Origin: Gluconobacter sp. Dm-62
Lineage (GTDB): Bacteria > Pseudomonadota > Alphaproteobacteria > Acetobacterales > Acetobacteraceae
Assembly (NCBI RefSeq): GCF_018256155.1
Contig: NZ_JAERLY010000001.1
Span: 124,001-188,000, forward strand
Length of the DNA: 64,000 nt
Direction of reading: 5' to 3'
Part shown: piece by piece, positions 43,959 to 52,022 of the stretch
Layout: the number at the start of each line of letters is the position of its first letter
How positions within the stretch are numbered: position 1 is the stretch's first letter
Notes under the pieces: model-generated
Seen by the model: only the letters and a program-made list of their open reading frames with translations
What the model was told of the DNA's origin: nothing
Database searches by the model: none
Position numbers and translations under genes: made by a program

Positions 43959-45215
43959 ATGAAAGTCATCGTCATGGGCGCCGGAGTAATCGGCGTCACC
44001 ACGGCCTGGTATCTCGCTCAGGAAGGCCATGAAGTCGAGGTGATCGACCGCCAGCCGGGTGTGGGTCTGGAAACGTCCTTTGCAAATGCAGGACAGGTCT
44101 CGCCGGGTTATTCAACCCCCTGGGCTGTTCCGGGCCTGCCTTTCAAGGCAGCGAAGTGGATGTTCGAAAAGCACAGCCCGCTTGTCATCCGTCCGCGGCT
44201 CGATACGGACATGTTCCGCTTCATGGGCGAACTGCTTATGAACTGCACGGAAAAGGCCTACGACATCAACAAGGGCCGGATGCTGCGGATTGCGGAATAT
44301 GCCCGTGACCGTCTGGACACCCTGCGTGCGGAAACCGGTATCACCTATGACGGAGCACAGAAGGGCCTGATCCAGCTGTTTCGTACCGATAGCCAGGTCG
44401 AATATGCGGCTGAAGACATGCGCCTGCTTGCTGAAAGCGGCGTCGAGCACAAGCTGCTGAGCGTTGATGAGATTCTGGAGCGCGAGCCCGGCCTTGCCCA
44501 TGCACGCCATCTGCTGAAGGGTGGCCTCCTCCTCCCGGGTGACCAGACCGGCGATGCCCATCTCTTCACACGTCGTCTGGCAAAGATGGCCGAAGAAAAG
44601 GGCGTAAAGTTCCATCTCGGCGTCAAGATCGAGGCTCTGGAAGCCGCCAGTGATGCCATCGTCAGCATCCGTACCAGTGCCGGCCGCATGACCGCAGACC
44701 GTTATGTTCTGGCGCTTGGCAGCTATTCCCCGCGCTTCCTCAAGCCGCTGGAACTGCGTCTGCCGATCTATCCGGTCAAGGGCTACTCCCTGACCATGCC
44801 GATCACGGATGAGAGCCGTGCCCCGGTCTCGACCGTCAATGACGAGACGTACAAGGTCGCCATCACGCGTCTGGGCGATCGCATTCGCATCGGCGGCACG
44901 GCAGAGCTGAACGGCTTCAACCTGCGCCTCAGCCCGGATCGTCGTGAGACGCTGGAGCTGTCCTTCAGTGAGATGTATGGTGGTGGTGACCTGTCGGCTG
45001 CAAATTACTGGACCGGCCTGCGCCCCTGCACACCTGATGGCACGCCGATCGTCGGCCCCTCCCCACGCTATGGCAATCTGTGGCTCAACACAGGCCATGG
45101 CACGCTGGGCTGGACGATGACGGCAGGCTCTGGCCAGATCGTTGCGGACCAGATTTCTGGCCGTCAGACAGCCATTCCGTCTCTCGACCTGTCGCTTGAT
45201 CGCTACGGCGCCTGA
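43959..45215 (+). CDS. dadA: D-amino acid dehydrogenase small subunit
   Basis: DadA is a membrane-associated flavoenzyme oxidising D-amino acids (best known for D-Ala) to keto acids and passing electrons to the respiratory chain. The 418-residue DAO-fold protein starts with K-V-I-V-M-G-A-G-V-I-G-V-T-T-A (FAD motif) and has P-G-Y-S-T-P-W-A-V-P-G and N-T-G-H-G-T-L-G-W-T near the C-terminus. AGGA precedes the ATG. No dadX racemase lies beside it. It ends at a strong terminator. Confidence 0.93.
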   Translation: MKVIVMGAGVIGVTTAWYLAQEGHEVEVIDRQPGVGLETSFANAGQVSPGYSTPWAVPGLPFKAAKWMFEKHSPLVIRPRLDTDMFRFMGELLMNCTEKAYDINKGRMLRIAEYARDRLDTLRAETGITYDGAQKGLIQLFRTDSQVEYAAEDMRLLAESGVEHKLLSVDEILEREPGLAHARHLLKGGLLLPGDQTGDAHLFTRRLAKMAEEKGVKFHLGVKIEALEAASDAIVSIRTSAGRMTADRYVLALGSYSPRFLKPLELRLPIYPVKGYSLTMPITDESRAPVSTVNDETYKVAITRLGDRIRIGGTAELNGFNLRLSPDRRETLELSFSEMYGGGDLSAANYWTGLRPCTPDGTPIVGPSPRYGNLWLNTGHGTLGWTMTAGSGQIVADQISGRQTAIPSLDLSLDRYGA

Positions 45216-45267
45216 CCCGTTTCTGTCCGTAAGCTGACAGGGCTTGCGGACAAAAAACGCACCCAAC

Positions 45268-45303
45268 AAAAAAGGGGCCTGCATGAGCAGGCCCCTTTTT
45301 TTG
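45268..45303. terminator. Bidirectional terminator between dadA and the His/Lys-rich gene
   Basis: AAAAAGGGGCCTGC pairs perfectly with GCAGGCCCCTTTTT around ATGA, flanked by further A and T. It can serve both convergent genes. Confidence 0.93.
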
Positions 45304-45340
45304 TCTTACCGCTCTGAAACAGAGAACGGGAGACCGTGTC

Positions 45341-45634
45341 TCAGTTGGAAGGCGCGGCTTCAGTAGGAGCAGCGTCCGTAGCAGCGGAGGTCTTCTTGTG
45401 GTGCTTGTGCTTGTGATGGTGCTTCTTGCCGTGATGCTTCTTCGTGGTCGAAGTGGCATCGGCATCAGCAGCCGCCGGGGCAGCTTCGACAGGGGCTGCA
45501 GCAGCGGGCGCGGCCGGAGCTTCTGCAGCCGGAGCGGCAGGCGCTGCGGTCGTGGCGGGATCGGCGAATGCCGGAGCGGCCGTCAGAGCCAGGGCGGAAA
45601 CGGCGGCGATCAGGGAGAGGTTGAAAAGACGCAT
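45341..45634 (-). CDS. Small exported Ala/Pro- and His/Lys-rich protein
   Basis: From the ATG at 45634 the product has 97 residues with a signal peptide ending A-F-A near residue 24. The mature chain is Ala/Pro-rich with acidic residues, then a cluster of about 16 residues made almost only of His and Lys (K-K-H-H-G-K-K-H-H-H-K), then a short Ala/Thr tail. I recognise no domain. Similar small proteins are common in Acetobacteraceae, where the His/Lys patch could bind metal, nucleic acid or anionic lipid; this is speculation. It shares a bidirectional terminator with dadA. Confidence 0.7.
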   Translation of the reverse strand: MRLFNLSLIAAVSALALTAAPAFADPATTAAPAAPAAEAPAAPAAAAPVEAAPAAADADATSTTKKHHGKKHHHKHKHHKKTSAATDAAPTEAAPSN

Positions 45635-45830
45635 CTGGAAACGGAGCTCCACAACAAAATAAAGACGAGCCAGCATTCAGTTTTTCTGAAGTGACCATGG
45701 GCTTGATATTATCATCCCGGTTTCGCGTGGTCGCGCATTAACTTTATGAAATTTCAGTCGCTTGCGCGTGTAATGAGCGAATACGCCTCAATTCAGACAA
45801 ACTCTAATAAACGCTCACTCGCATCCCCAT

Positions 45831-45869
45831 AAAAAAAGGCGTGCCCCGGAGATCCGGGACACGCCTTTT
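45831..45869 (-). terminator. Rho-independent terminator of typA
   Basis: Minus strand AAAAGGCGTGTCCCGG pairs with CCGGGGCACGCCTTTT (one wobble) around ATCT and is followed by more T. Confidence 0.93.
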
Positions 45870-45897
45870 CCTTGAAACCTGTCCTGGGAAGGACGGT

Positions 45898-47718
45898 TCA
45901 GTTCGAACGCGACTTGGTGGCGCGCTTACGGTCATGCGGGTCCAGATACAGCTTGCGGATCCGGATGGCAGACGGCGTCACTTCAACCAGCTCATCGTCT
46001 TCAATGTAGGCGATGGCCTGCTCAAGGCTCATACGGCGCGGCGGCGTCAGAAGCAGGGCTTCGTCCTTGCCGGATGCACGCATGTTGGTCAGCTTCTTTT
46101 CGCGAACCGCGTTGATGTCGAGGTCATTCTCGCGGGAATGCTCACCCAGGATCATGCCCGTGTAGATCTTCTCGCCGGCATCGACGAACATCGTGCCACG
46201 GTCCTGAAGGGCAAACAGCGCATATTGCGTCGTCTGACCGTCTTCGGACGAGATCAGCGAGCCGTTACGACGGCCTTCGATCTGGCCGACATACGGCAGA
46301 TAGCCATGGAACAGGCGGTTCATGAGGCCCGTACCGCGCGTATCGGTCAGGAACTCGCCGTGATAGCCGATCAGGCCGCGCGACGGGATCAGGAACGTCA
46401 GACGGACCTTGCCACCACCGGACGGACGCATGTCCTGCATGACGCCCTTACGCAGGGACATCTTTTCGACGACAACGCCCGAATACGGCTCGTCCACGTC
46501 CACCAGAACTTCTTCGAACGGCTCTTCACGATCGCCGGTCTCTTCGTTTTCACGGAAGAGAACGCGCGGCCGGCCGATCGTCAGCTCGAAACCTTCACGA
46601 CGCATCTGCTCGATGAGAACGCCAAGCTGAAGTTCGCCACGACCGGCCACTTCGAACGCTTCGCTTTCCGGGCTTTCCGTAACCTTGATGGCCACGTTGC
46701 CTTCGGTTTCCTTGAAGAGACGGTCACGGATCTGGCGCGACGTCACCTTCTTGCCTTCACGACCGCCGAGCGGGCCGTCGTTGATGCGGAAGGTCATGGA
46801 CAGGGTCGGCGGATCAACCGGGCGCGACGGCAGCGGCACGTCGATGGACGGATCAGCGATCGTGTCAGGAATCGTCGCGTCGGACAGGCCGGCCACGGCC
46901 ACGATGTCACCGGCTTCGGCTTCTTCCACAGGCACGCGATCGAGGCCACGGAACGACAGCAGCTTCGTCAGACGGCCGGTTTCGACGATGGTGCCGTCCG
47001 GACGCAGCACGCGCACCGGCATGTTCACCTTTGCGCGGCCCTGATCGATACGACCCGTCAGGATGCGACCCAGGAAGTTGTCGCTCTCAAGAATGGTGGC
47101 AACCATTCCAAAAGGTGCGTCCTTGTCCACGTTCGGCGTCGGCACATGGCGCAGCACCAGGTCGAACAGCGGGGCCAGATCCTTCTTCGGTCCGTCCAGC
47201 TCCAGATCGGCCCAGCCCTGACGGCCCGAAGCGTAGAGCATGGGGAAATCGAGCTGGAACTCGTCGGCGCCGAGGGACGCGAACAGATCGAAGATCTCTT
47301 CGTGCACCTCGTCCGGACGGGCGTCGGAACGGTCGATCTTGTTGACGACGACGATCGGGCGGATGCCACGGGCCAGCGCCTTGCCAAGAACGAACTTGGT
47401 CTGCGGCAGTGCACCTTCAGCGGCATCGACGAGGATGATCGCGCCATCCACCATGCTCAGGATACGCTCGACCTCGCCGCCAAAGTCGGCATGGCCCGGG
47501 GTATCGATGATGTTGATGCGGGTTTCTTTCCACACAACGGACGTGCACTTGGCGAGAATGGTGATGCCACGCTCGCGCTCGAGGTCGTTGCTGTCCATGG
47601 CGCGATCAGCGACGTGCTGATTGTCACGGAAAGAGCCGGACTGTTTGAGAAGCGCGTCAACCAGCGTGGTTTTGCCATGATCGACGTGCGCGATGATGGC
47701 GATATTACGGAGTTCCAT
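45898..47718 (-). CDS. typA: Ribosome-associated GTPase TypA/BipA
   Basis: TypA is a translation-factor GTPase that aids ribosome assembly and stress responses. The 606-residue protein starts [18 protein letters not shown] and has [13 protein letters not shown] and the later [20 protein letters not shown] precedes the ATG at 47718. The frame is open 44 codons further upstream, but that extension is unlike the family. It diverges from queF. Confidence 0.96.
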   Translation of the reverse strand: MELRNIAIIAHVDHGKTTLVDALLKQSGSFRDNQHVADRAMDSNDLERERGITILAKCTSVVWKETRINIIDTPGHADFGGEVERILSMVDGAIILVDAAEGALPQTKFVLGKALARGIRPIVVVNKIDRSDARPDEVHEEIFDLFASLGADEFQLDFPMLYASGRQGWADLELDGPKKDLAPLFDLVLRHVPTPNVDKDAPFGMVATILESDNFLGRILTGRIDQGRAKVNMPVRVLRPDGTIVETGRLTKLLSFRGLDRVPVEEAEAGDIVAVAGLSDATIPDTIADPSIDVPLPSRPVDPPTLSMTFRINDGPLGGREGKKVTSRQIRDRLFKETEGNVAIKVTESPESEAFEVAGRGELQLGVLIEQMRREGFELTIGRPRVLFRENEETGDREEPFEEVLVDVDEPYSGVVVEKMSLRKGVMQDMRPSGGGKVRLTFLIPSRGLIGYHGEFLTDTRGTGLMNRLFHGYLPYVGQIEGRRNGSLISSEDGQTTQYALFALQDRGTMFVDAGEKIYTGMILGEHSRENDLDINAVREKKLTNMRASGKDEALLLTPPRRMSLEQAIAYIEDDELVEVTPSAIRIRKLYLDPHDRKRATKSRSN

Positions 47719-47888
47719 GTGGTCTTCCAGACGGGAGGCATCGAAGAGAGGATTTGCGCCGTCTTCTGCACCGAATCCCGCCAATATGCAAACTCTGTCA
47801 CTGTCTTTTCGTCCTGAAGATGCCTTGAGCCCACGGGAAAGCTGGGCCACATCTCACAAAACACGGCCCCTTTGAGGAGTTCAGCCCC

Positions 47889-48389
47889 ATGTCCGACCAC
47901 CAGACCGACCATCAGCCAACCGGCCCGTCCGCGCCCGGAGCCGACGCCCTCAGCCAGCTCGGTCGCGCCACCACGACGCCGCAGAGTCCCGAAGAGGCCG
48001 TGCTCGAGCGTGTCCCCTCCCCGCATCAGGGGCGGCAGTATGTCGTGCGTTTCACGGCCCCCGAGTTCACATCGCTCTGCCCCGTGACCGGGCAGCCGGA
48101 CTTCGCGCATATCGTCATCGACTACATCCCCGGCGAATGGATCGTCGAAAGCAAGTCCCTCAAGCTCTTCCTGACCAGCTTCCGCAATCATGGCGCGTTC
48201 CACGAGGACTGCTCCATCGCCATTGCCGAACGTCTGGTGGAACTGCTCAACCCGCAATGGCTGCGGATCGGGGCGTACTGGTATCCGCGCGGCGGCATCC
48301 CGATCGACGTGTTCTGGCAGACAGGCGAACCCCCAAAGGGTGTGTGGATTCCCGCGCAGGACGTGCCTGGCTATCGCGGCCGCGGCTGA
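47889..48389 (+). CDS. queF: NADPH-dependent 7-cyano-7-deazaguanine reductase QueF
   Basis: QueF reduces preQ0 to preQ1 in queuosine biosynthesis. The 166-residue type I enzyme has the catalytic Cys64 in S-L-C-P-V-T-G-Q, Asp71, the substrate motif E-S-K-S-L-K-L (residues 87-93), and H-G-A-F-H-E-D. GAGGAG precedes the start. The next gene starts five bases after its stop, so the two are likely coupled. I saw no preQ1 riboswitch upstream. Confidence 0.95.
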   Translation: MSDHQTDHQPTGPSAPGADALSQLGRATTTPQSPEEAVLERVPSPHQGRQYVVRFTAPEFTSLCPVTGQPDFAHIVIDYIPGEWIVESKSLKLFLTSFRNHGAFHEDCSIAIAERLVELLNPQWLRIGAYWYPRGGIPIDVFWQTGEPPKGVWIPAQDVPGYRGRG

Positions 48390-48394
48390 GCACC

Positions 48395-49207
48395 ATGACC
48401 GAAGCCGCCGCCATCGCCCGCTCCAGCGGTCCCGTCACACAGGCACGGCTCGTGGTGGACCTTCAGCGCCTCGGGGTCACACCCGGCATGACGCTGCTGG
48501 TTCATTCATCGTTAAGTCGGATCGGCTGGGTCTGCGGAGGGGCGCAGGCGGTCATCGAAAGCCTGCTTCAGGCGGTCGGACCGGACGGCACGGTCGTCAT
48601 GCCAGCACAGTCCAGCGGGCTCAGTGATCCGGCAGGCTGGTGTGAGCCTCCTGTGCCGGAAAGCTGGTGGGAGACCATCCGCATGACCATGCCGCCCTAT
48701 GATCCGCGCCTCACTGCCACGCGCGGCATGGGCCAGATTGCCGAAACCTTCAGACTCTGGCCTGAAGTACAGCGCAGCCTGCACCCGCAGGTTTCGTTCT
48801 GTGCGCTCGGGCCGGGGGCGGCGGATATTCTGGCGCGTCAGCCAATGGATGATCCGTTCGGCACGCAGTCTCCCCTTGCAGCCCTGTCGGACAGGGGCGC
48901 GCAGGTTCTCATGATCGGAACGGGCTGGGACACCTGCACGGCTCTGCATCTGGCGGAACGACTGGCCCATCCGGACGGTCCGACATTTCAGGATGGAACA
49001 TGCATCAGCGTGGAGGGAGAGCGACGCTGGGTCCGGCTGTGTCTACCCGAGACGCAGCCGGAACGCTTCGTACCATTCGGGGCGAAAATGGATGGAAGCG
49101 ACCTGCTGCTGCACGGTCATATTGGCTCGGCCGCGTCACGTCTCTTTCCCCTCGCCCCGACTGTTGAGATGGCCGTCGAAAGCTGGGCGGTCGTTACAAA
49201 ACCTTAA
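48395..49207 (+). CDS. AAC(3)-family aminoglycoside N-acetyltransferase-like protein
   Basis: The 270-residue protein has the AAC(3) fold signature near the start, L-L-V-H-S-S-L-S-R-I-G, followed by G-G-A-Q-A-V-I-E-S-L, G-T-V-V-M-P and F-G-x-x-S-P-L-like segments (F-G-T-Q-S-P-L-A). Family members acetylate aminoglycosides at N-3, but many chromosomal homologues have unknown natural substrates. It is coupled to queF (5-base gap) and its stop overlaps the convergent flavin reductase stop. Its GC and style match its neighbours, so recent acquisition is not indicated. Confidence 0.82.
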   Translation: MTEAAAIARSSGPVTQARLVVDLQRLGVTPGMTLLVHSSLSRIGWVCGGAQAVIESLLQAVGPDGTVVMPAQSSGLSDPAGWCEPPVPESWWETIRMTMPPYDPRLTATRGMGQIAETFRLWPEVQRSLHPQVSFCALGPGAADILARQPMDDPFGTQSPLAALSDRGAQVLMIGTGWDTCTALHLAERLAHPDGPTFQDGTCISVEGERRWVRLCLPETQPERFVPFGAKMDGSDLLLHGHIGSAASRLFPLAPTVEMAVESWAVVTKP

Positions 49208-49680
49208 AGACTGATGCCAAGCTGGCCCTGGAAATACAGCAGGGGTGCACGGTTTTCATCAAGCTCGAGCGAAGAAGGCCGCGCCATGAAAAGCGCATGC
49301 GTACCGCCCTGGAACGTCTCGACCAGTTCGCAGTGCATTTTCACCAGCGAATCCCGGACGAAAGCCGTGCCATCTCCCGCACGCTCGATCACATCCGAGC
49401 CGAACTTGTCGGCTGTGCGGCTGGCGAACAGCATCGCCACGTCCTTGTGGTCATTACCGAGGATGCTGAGGCCGAACACCCCGGCTTCCGCAATCGCGCG
49501 ATAGGTCGCGCTGGCACGGTTGAGACAGATCAGCAGCAGAAGCGGATCGAGAGATACGGACGTCAGGGCGCTGATCGTCGCGCCCTGCTCGCCTTCGCTG
49601 CCTTTGGCCGTCACCACGGCCACTCCGGTGGCGAAATGGGACATGGCCTTGCGGAAATCGATTTCGTTCGGAGTCGTCAT
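49204..49680 (-). CDS. Flavin reductase (HpaC-like)
   Basis: This 158-residue FMN-binding split-barrel protein has F-R-K-A-M-S-H-F-A-T-G-V-A-V-V-T and A-L-T-S-V-S-L-D-P-L-L-L-L-I-C, the hallmark of the HpaC/FlaRed family that supplies reduced flavin to two-component monooxygenases. No monooxygenase partner lies beside it. The ATG at 49680 is preceded by GGAAG; one 12 codons upstream is less likely. Its stop overlaps that of the acetyltransferase gene. Confidence 0.87.
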   Translation of the reverse strand: MTTPNEIDFRKAMSHFATGVAVVTAKGSEGEQGATISALTSVSLDPLLLLICLNRASATYRAIAEAGVFGLSILGNDHKDVAMLFASRTADKFGSDVIERAGDGTAFVRDSLVKMHCELVETFQGGTHALFMARPSSLELDENRAPLLYFQGQLGISL

Positions 49681-49757
49681 GACAACTTCCTTGCCATAAT
49701 CCGGAAGCAAGCGCACCTCCCCCCGCCGAAACGAACTATGGCAGGAATCGCGCTCCC

Positions 49758-51023
49758 TCAGAACCCCAGCGTCATGTCCGCTCCAAACAGGATACGGCCC
49801 ATATGGTGCTGGTCATCGAACGGGCGCGTGCTGTTCAGTGACCGGTCAAAGCGCAGTTCCGGCCGGAGCTGAAGCAGCTTGACGTGATGCCCCACATCCG
49901 GTCGCCAGACGGTGTTGAGCGTCAAGGCGCCATAGGTCGTGGCGGGAGCGGATTCCGAACGGGTCGGATTGCCAAGCAGAGCCTGCGCATAGCCCTCGTT
50001 TTGCGCGAAACTGGCTACGAAACTGCCGGTATTGTCCCGATACAGCTCGGCCCGCGCATTGACAGTCAGGTTCGGATGGATGTGCCACCCGCCCCAGACG
50101 ACCGCACTCCACGTATCGGCGCGCAGCCCCTCATCGTGAAGTTGGTTCAGCTCCGCCGTGGCGCTCCATTTTTTCGAAAACGTCCAGATGCCATTCAGGT
50201 CGTTCCAGTACCGCATGGCGCCATTGGCCCGCGGCCCCAGAGACCGCACGGCATTTTCCGGCCCGACCCGCAGCAGATAGGTGAAGGACAGATGGCCGTC
50301 CGCCAGATTATTGCCCGTCACGCCGATATAACCCGCAGGACGGCCATTGTTGTCGCCACGTCCGAAAGACGTCTGATTGCCGGTATCCGCCCCGAACTGA
50401 AGGTCGAAATGATCGTCCAGATGAAGCTGGAACATACCGCCCACATGCTCGAACGGCGTGGAATATTCAGTCGTATAGGCCAGCGTATAAAAGGCGCGGG
50501 TCGAGGGATCGAGCGTCTCCACGCCCATGGGAGACGTCAGAACACCAATCTGCCCATCCAGCCCTTTGCTCGTGAACCAGGGCATATGAAGCGCGATATT
50601 CGCGAAAACGGGCATGGCCTGATAACGGCCATTGATCCAGCGGTCGGAAACCCCGGCGATCGTGTAGCTGCGCGCATCTGAGCCGTAGAGCATCCGCAGA
50701 TTCATCCCCAGACCATACCCGCCGCCGATCGGATCGACCGGCTTGGTCATGGTGAAAGTAAGCTGGTTCAGCGTCGCCTGATCGGCATAAGGGGAGAGAA
50801 GCTGGCCGAAATTGAGGTTGCTGGCGGGATGGCTGGAACTGCCCATCACGCCGCCTTCGATCTGGGCGCCGAAGGAGACGTCGGAAAACCAGCGATCGGT
50901 CCAGGCCTTACCCTGCCCGGTCGCGGCCTGCTCCCCCACGGTCTGGGCAGCAGCGGCAGAGATTCCGATCTCTGCAAGAACCGCCAGTATTGCCCCTAAA
51001 CCCAGACTGAAACGCTGCCTCAT
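49758..51023 (-). CDS. Outer membrane beta-barrel protein (porin-like, BBP2 type)
   Basis: From the ATG at 51023 the precursor has 421 residues with a signal peptide ending A-A-A-Q. The mature protein shows alternating hydrophobic beta strands, aromatic girdles and a terminal Phe (D-M-T-L-G-F), typical of outer membrane barrels. The pattern G-Q-I-G-V-L-T-S-P-M-G-V-E with later S-T-P-F-E-H fits the putative beta-barrel porin-2 family. Substrate is unknown. It starts 81 bases after the aldo/keto reductase on the same strand. Confidence 0.72.
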   Translation of the reverse strand: MRQRFSLGLGAILAVLAEIGISAAAAQTVGEQAATGQGKAWTDRWFSDVSFGAQIEGGVMGSSSHPASNLNFGQLLSPYADQATLNQLTFTMTKPVDPIGGGYGLGMNLRMLYGSDARSYTIAGVSDRWINGRYQAMPVFANIALHMPWFTSKGLDGQIGVLTSPMGVETLDPSTRAFYTLAYTTEYSTPFEHVGGMFQLHLDDHFDLQFGADTGNQTSFGRGDNNGRPAGYIGVTGNNLADGHLSFTYLLRVGPENAVRSLGPRANGAMRYWNDLNGIWTFSKKWSATAELNQLHDEGLRADTWSAVVWGGWHIHPNLTVNARAELYRDNTGSFVASFAQNEGYAQALLGNPTRSESAPATTYGALTLNTVWRPDVGHHVKLLQLRPELRFDRSLNSTRPFDDQHHMGRILFGADMTLGF

Positions 51024-51104
51024 GCCATCCACCTTCCGGTTGCATGAGGCAGCCCATACCACAGGCCTGATTTTTTACTTAATGTTGCTAAAGGGGAATA
51101 TTTC

Positions 51105-51944
51105 TCAGAATTTAGCCGTATTCGGGTCAGCGCCCATACGGCCGTCTTTGCTATCCATGCCCCCGATGGTCTGCATATCATCCTTGTCCAGCACAAAGCC
51201 GAACACATCGAGATTTTCGGCCAGACGCTTCGGATTAACCGATTTGGGAATGACGATCAGCCCGCTTTGAAGATGCCAGCGGATCACGACCTGAGCCGGG
51301 GTTCGGCTGTGCTTTTCAGCGATCTTTCCAATCCGTTCGTCGCTCAGCACGCGCCCCTTGCCGAGCGGACGCCACGCTTCCGTGCGAATGTTGTGCTTCT
51401 CGTGGAACTCCCGCAGGGCGCGCTGCTGGAAGTCGGGATGCAGTTCGATCTGGTTGACGACCGGCACGACACCCGTGGCGTCCATGATCCGCTCCAGATG
51501 TTCCGGCTCAAAATTGGACACGCCAATGGACTTCACGCGGCCGGATTTTTTCAGCTCGACCAGCGCTTTCCATGTCTCGACATACTGACCCTGAGCCGGC
51601 ATCGGCCAGTGAATCAGATACAGATCCAGAACCGGACGACGCAGCAGGCGCGCACTCTCGTCGTAAGCGCGCAGGGTCTTGTCGTATCCCTGTTCGTCAT
51701 TCCACAGCTTGGTTGTCAGGAAGATGTCCGGATGATCTTCCAGACCTTTGCCCACACCTTCCTCGTTCTTGTACAGACGCGCCGTATCGACAGAGCGATA
51801 GCCGAGCTTCACGGCCTCCTGCACAACTTCAGCCGTCTCATCGGGAGGCGTCTGCCACACGCCCAGCCCGATCTGTGGCATCGTGTTGCCATCGTGAAAG
51901 GAAATCACCGTCTGGGCATCGGCGGATGGAACCTGTGACGACAT
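51105..51944 (-). CDS. Aldo/keto reductase (2,5-diketo-D-gluconate reductase-like)
   Basis: The 279-residue TIM-barrel NADPH enzyme has the complete AKR tetrad: Asp53 and Tyr58 in S-V-D-T-A-R-L-Y, Lys79 in T-T-K-L-W and His112 in L-I-H-W-P. I-G-V-S-N-F and I-P-K-S-V-N-P-K (NADPH binding) are present. The AKR5-like sequence fits the 2,5-diketogluconate reductases of ketogluconate-producing acetic acid bacteria; substrate is inferred. AGGGAGAC precedes the ATG at 51944. It follows the hybrid kinase on the same strand after 78 bases. Confidence 0.88.
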   Translation of the reverse strand: MSSQVPSADAQTVISFHDGNTMPQIGLGVWQTPPDETAEVVQEAVKLGYRSVDTARLYKNEEGVGKGLEDHPDIFLTTKLWNDEQGYDKTLRAYDESARLLRRPVLDLYLIHWPMPAQGQYVETWKALVELKKSGRVKSIGVSNFEPEHLERIMDATGVVPVVNQIELHPDFQQRALREFHEKHNIRTEAWRPLGKGRVLSDERIGKIAEKHSRTPAQVVIRWHLQSGLIVIPKSVNPKRLAENLDVFGFVLDKDDMQTIGGMDSKDGRMGADPNTAKF

Positions 51945-52022
51945 GTCTGTCTCCCTGTGAGAACGAAAAAAACAAGGGCGCATGGCCTGCTGACTGACCA
52001 ACGCACAGGGCGGATGAAGGGT

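Noticed and set aside
45841-47817. 658-residue open frame on the plus strand
   Set aside because: It lies exactly antisense to typA, and its His/Asp/Arg-rich composition is a shadow of typA codon usage in GC-rich DNA.
47719-47888. preQ1 riboswitch ahead of queF
   Set aside because: I looked for the small pseudoknot core with its A-rich tail and found no match.
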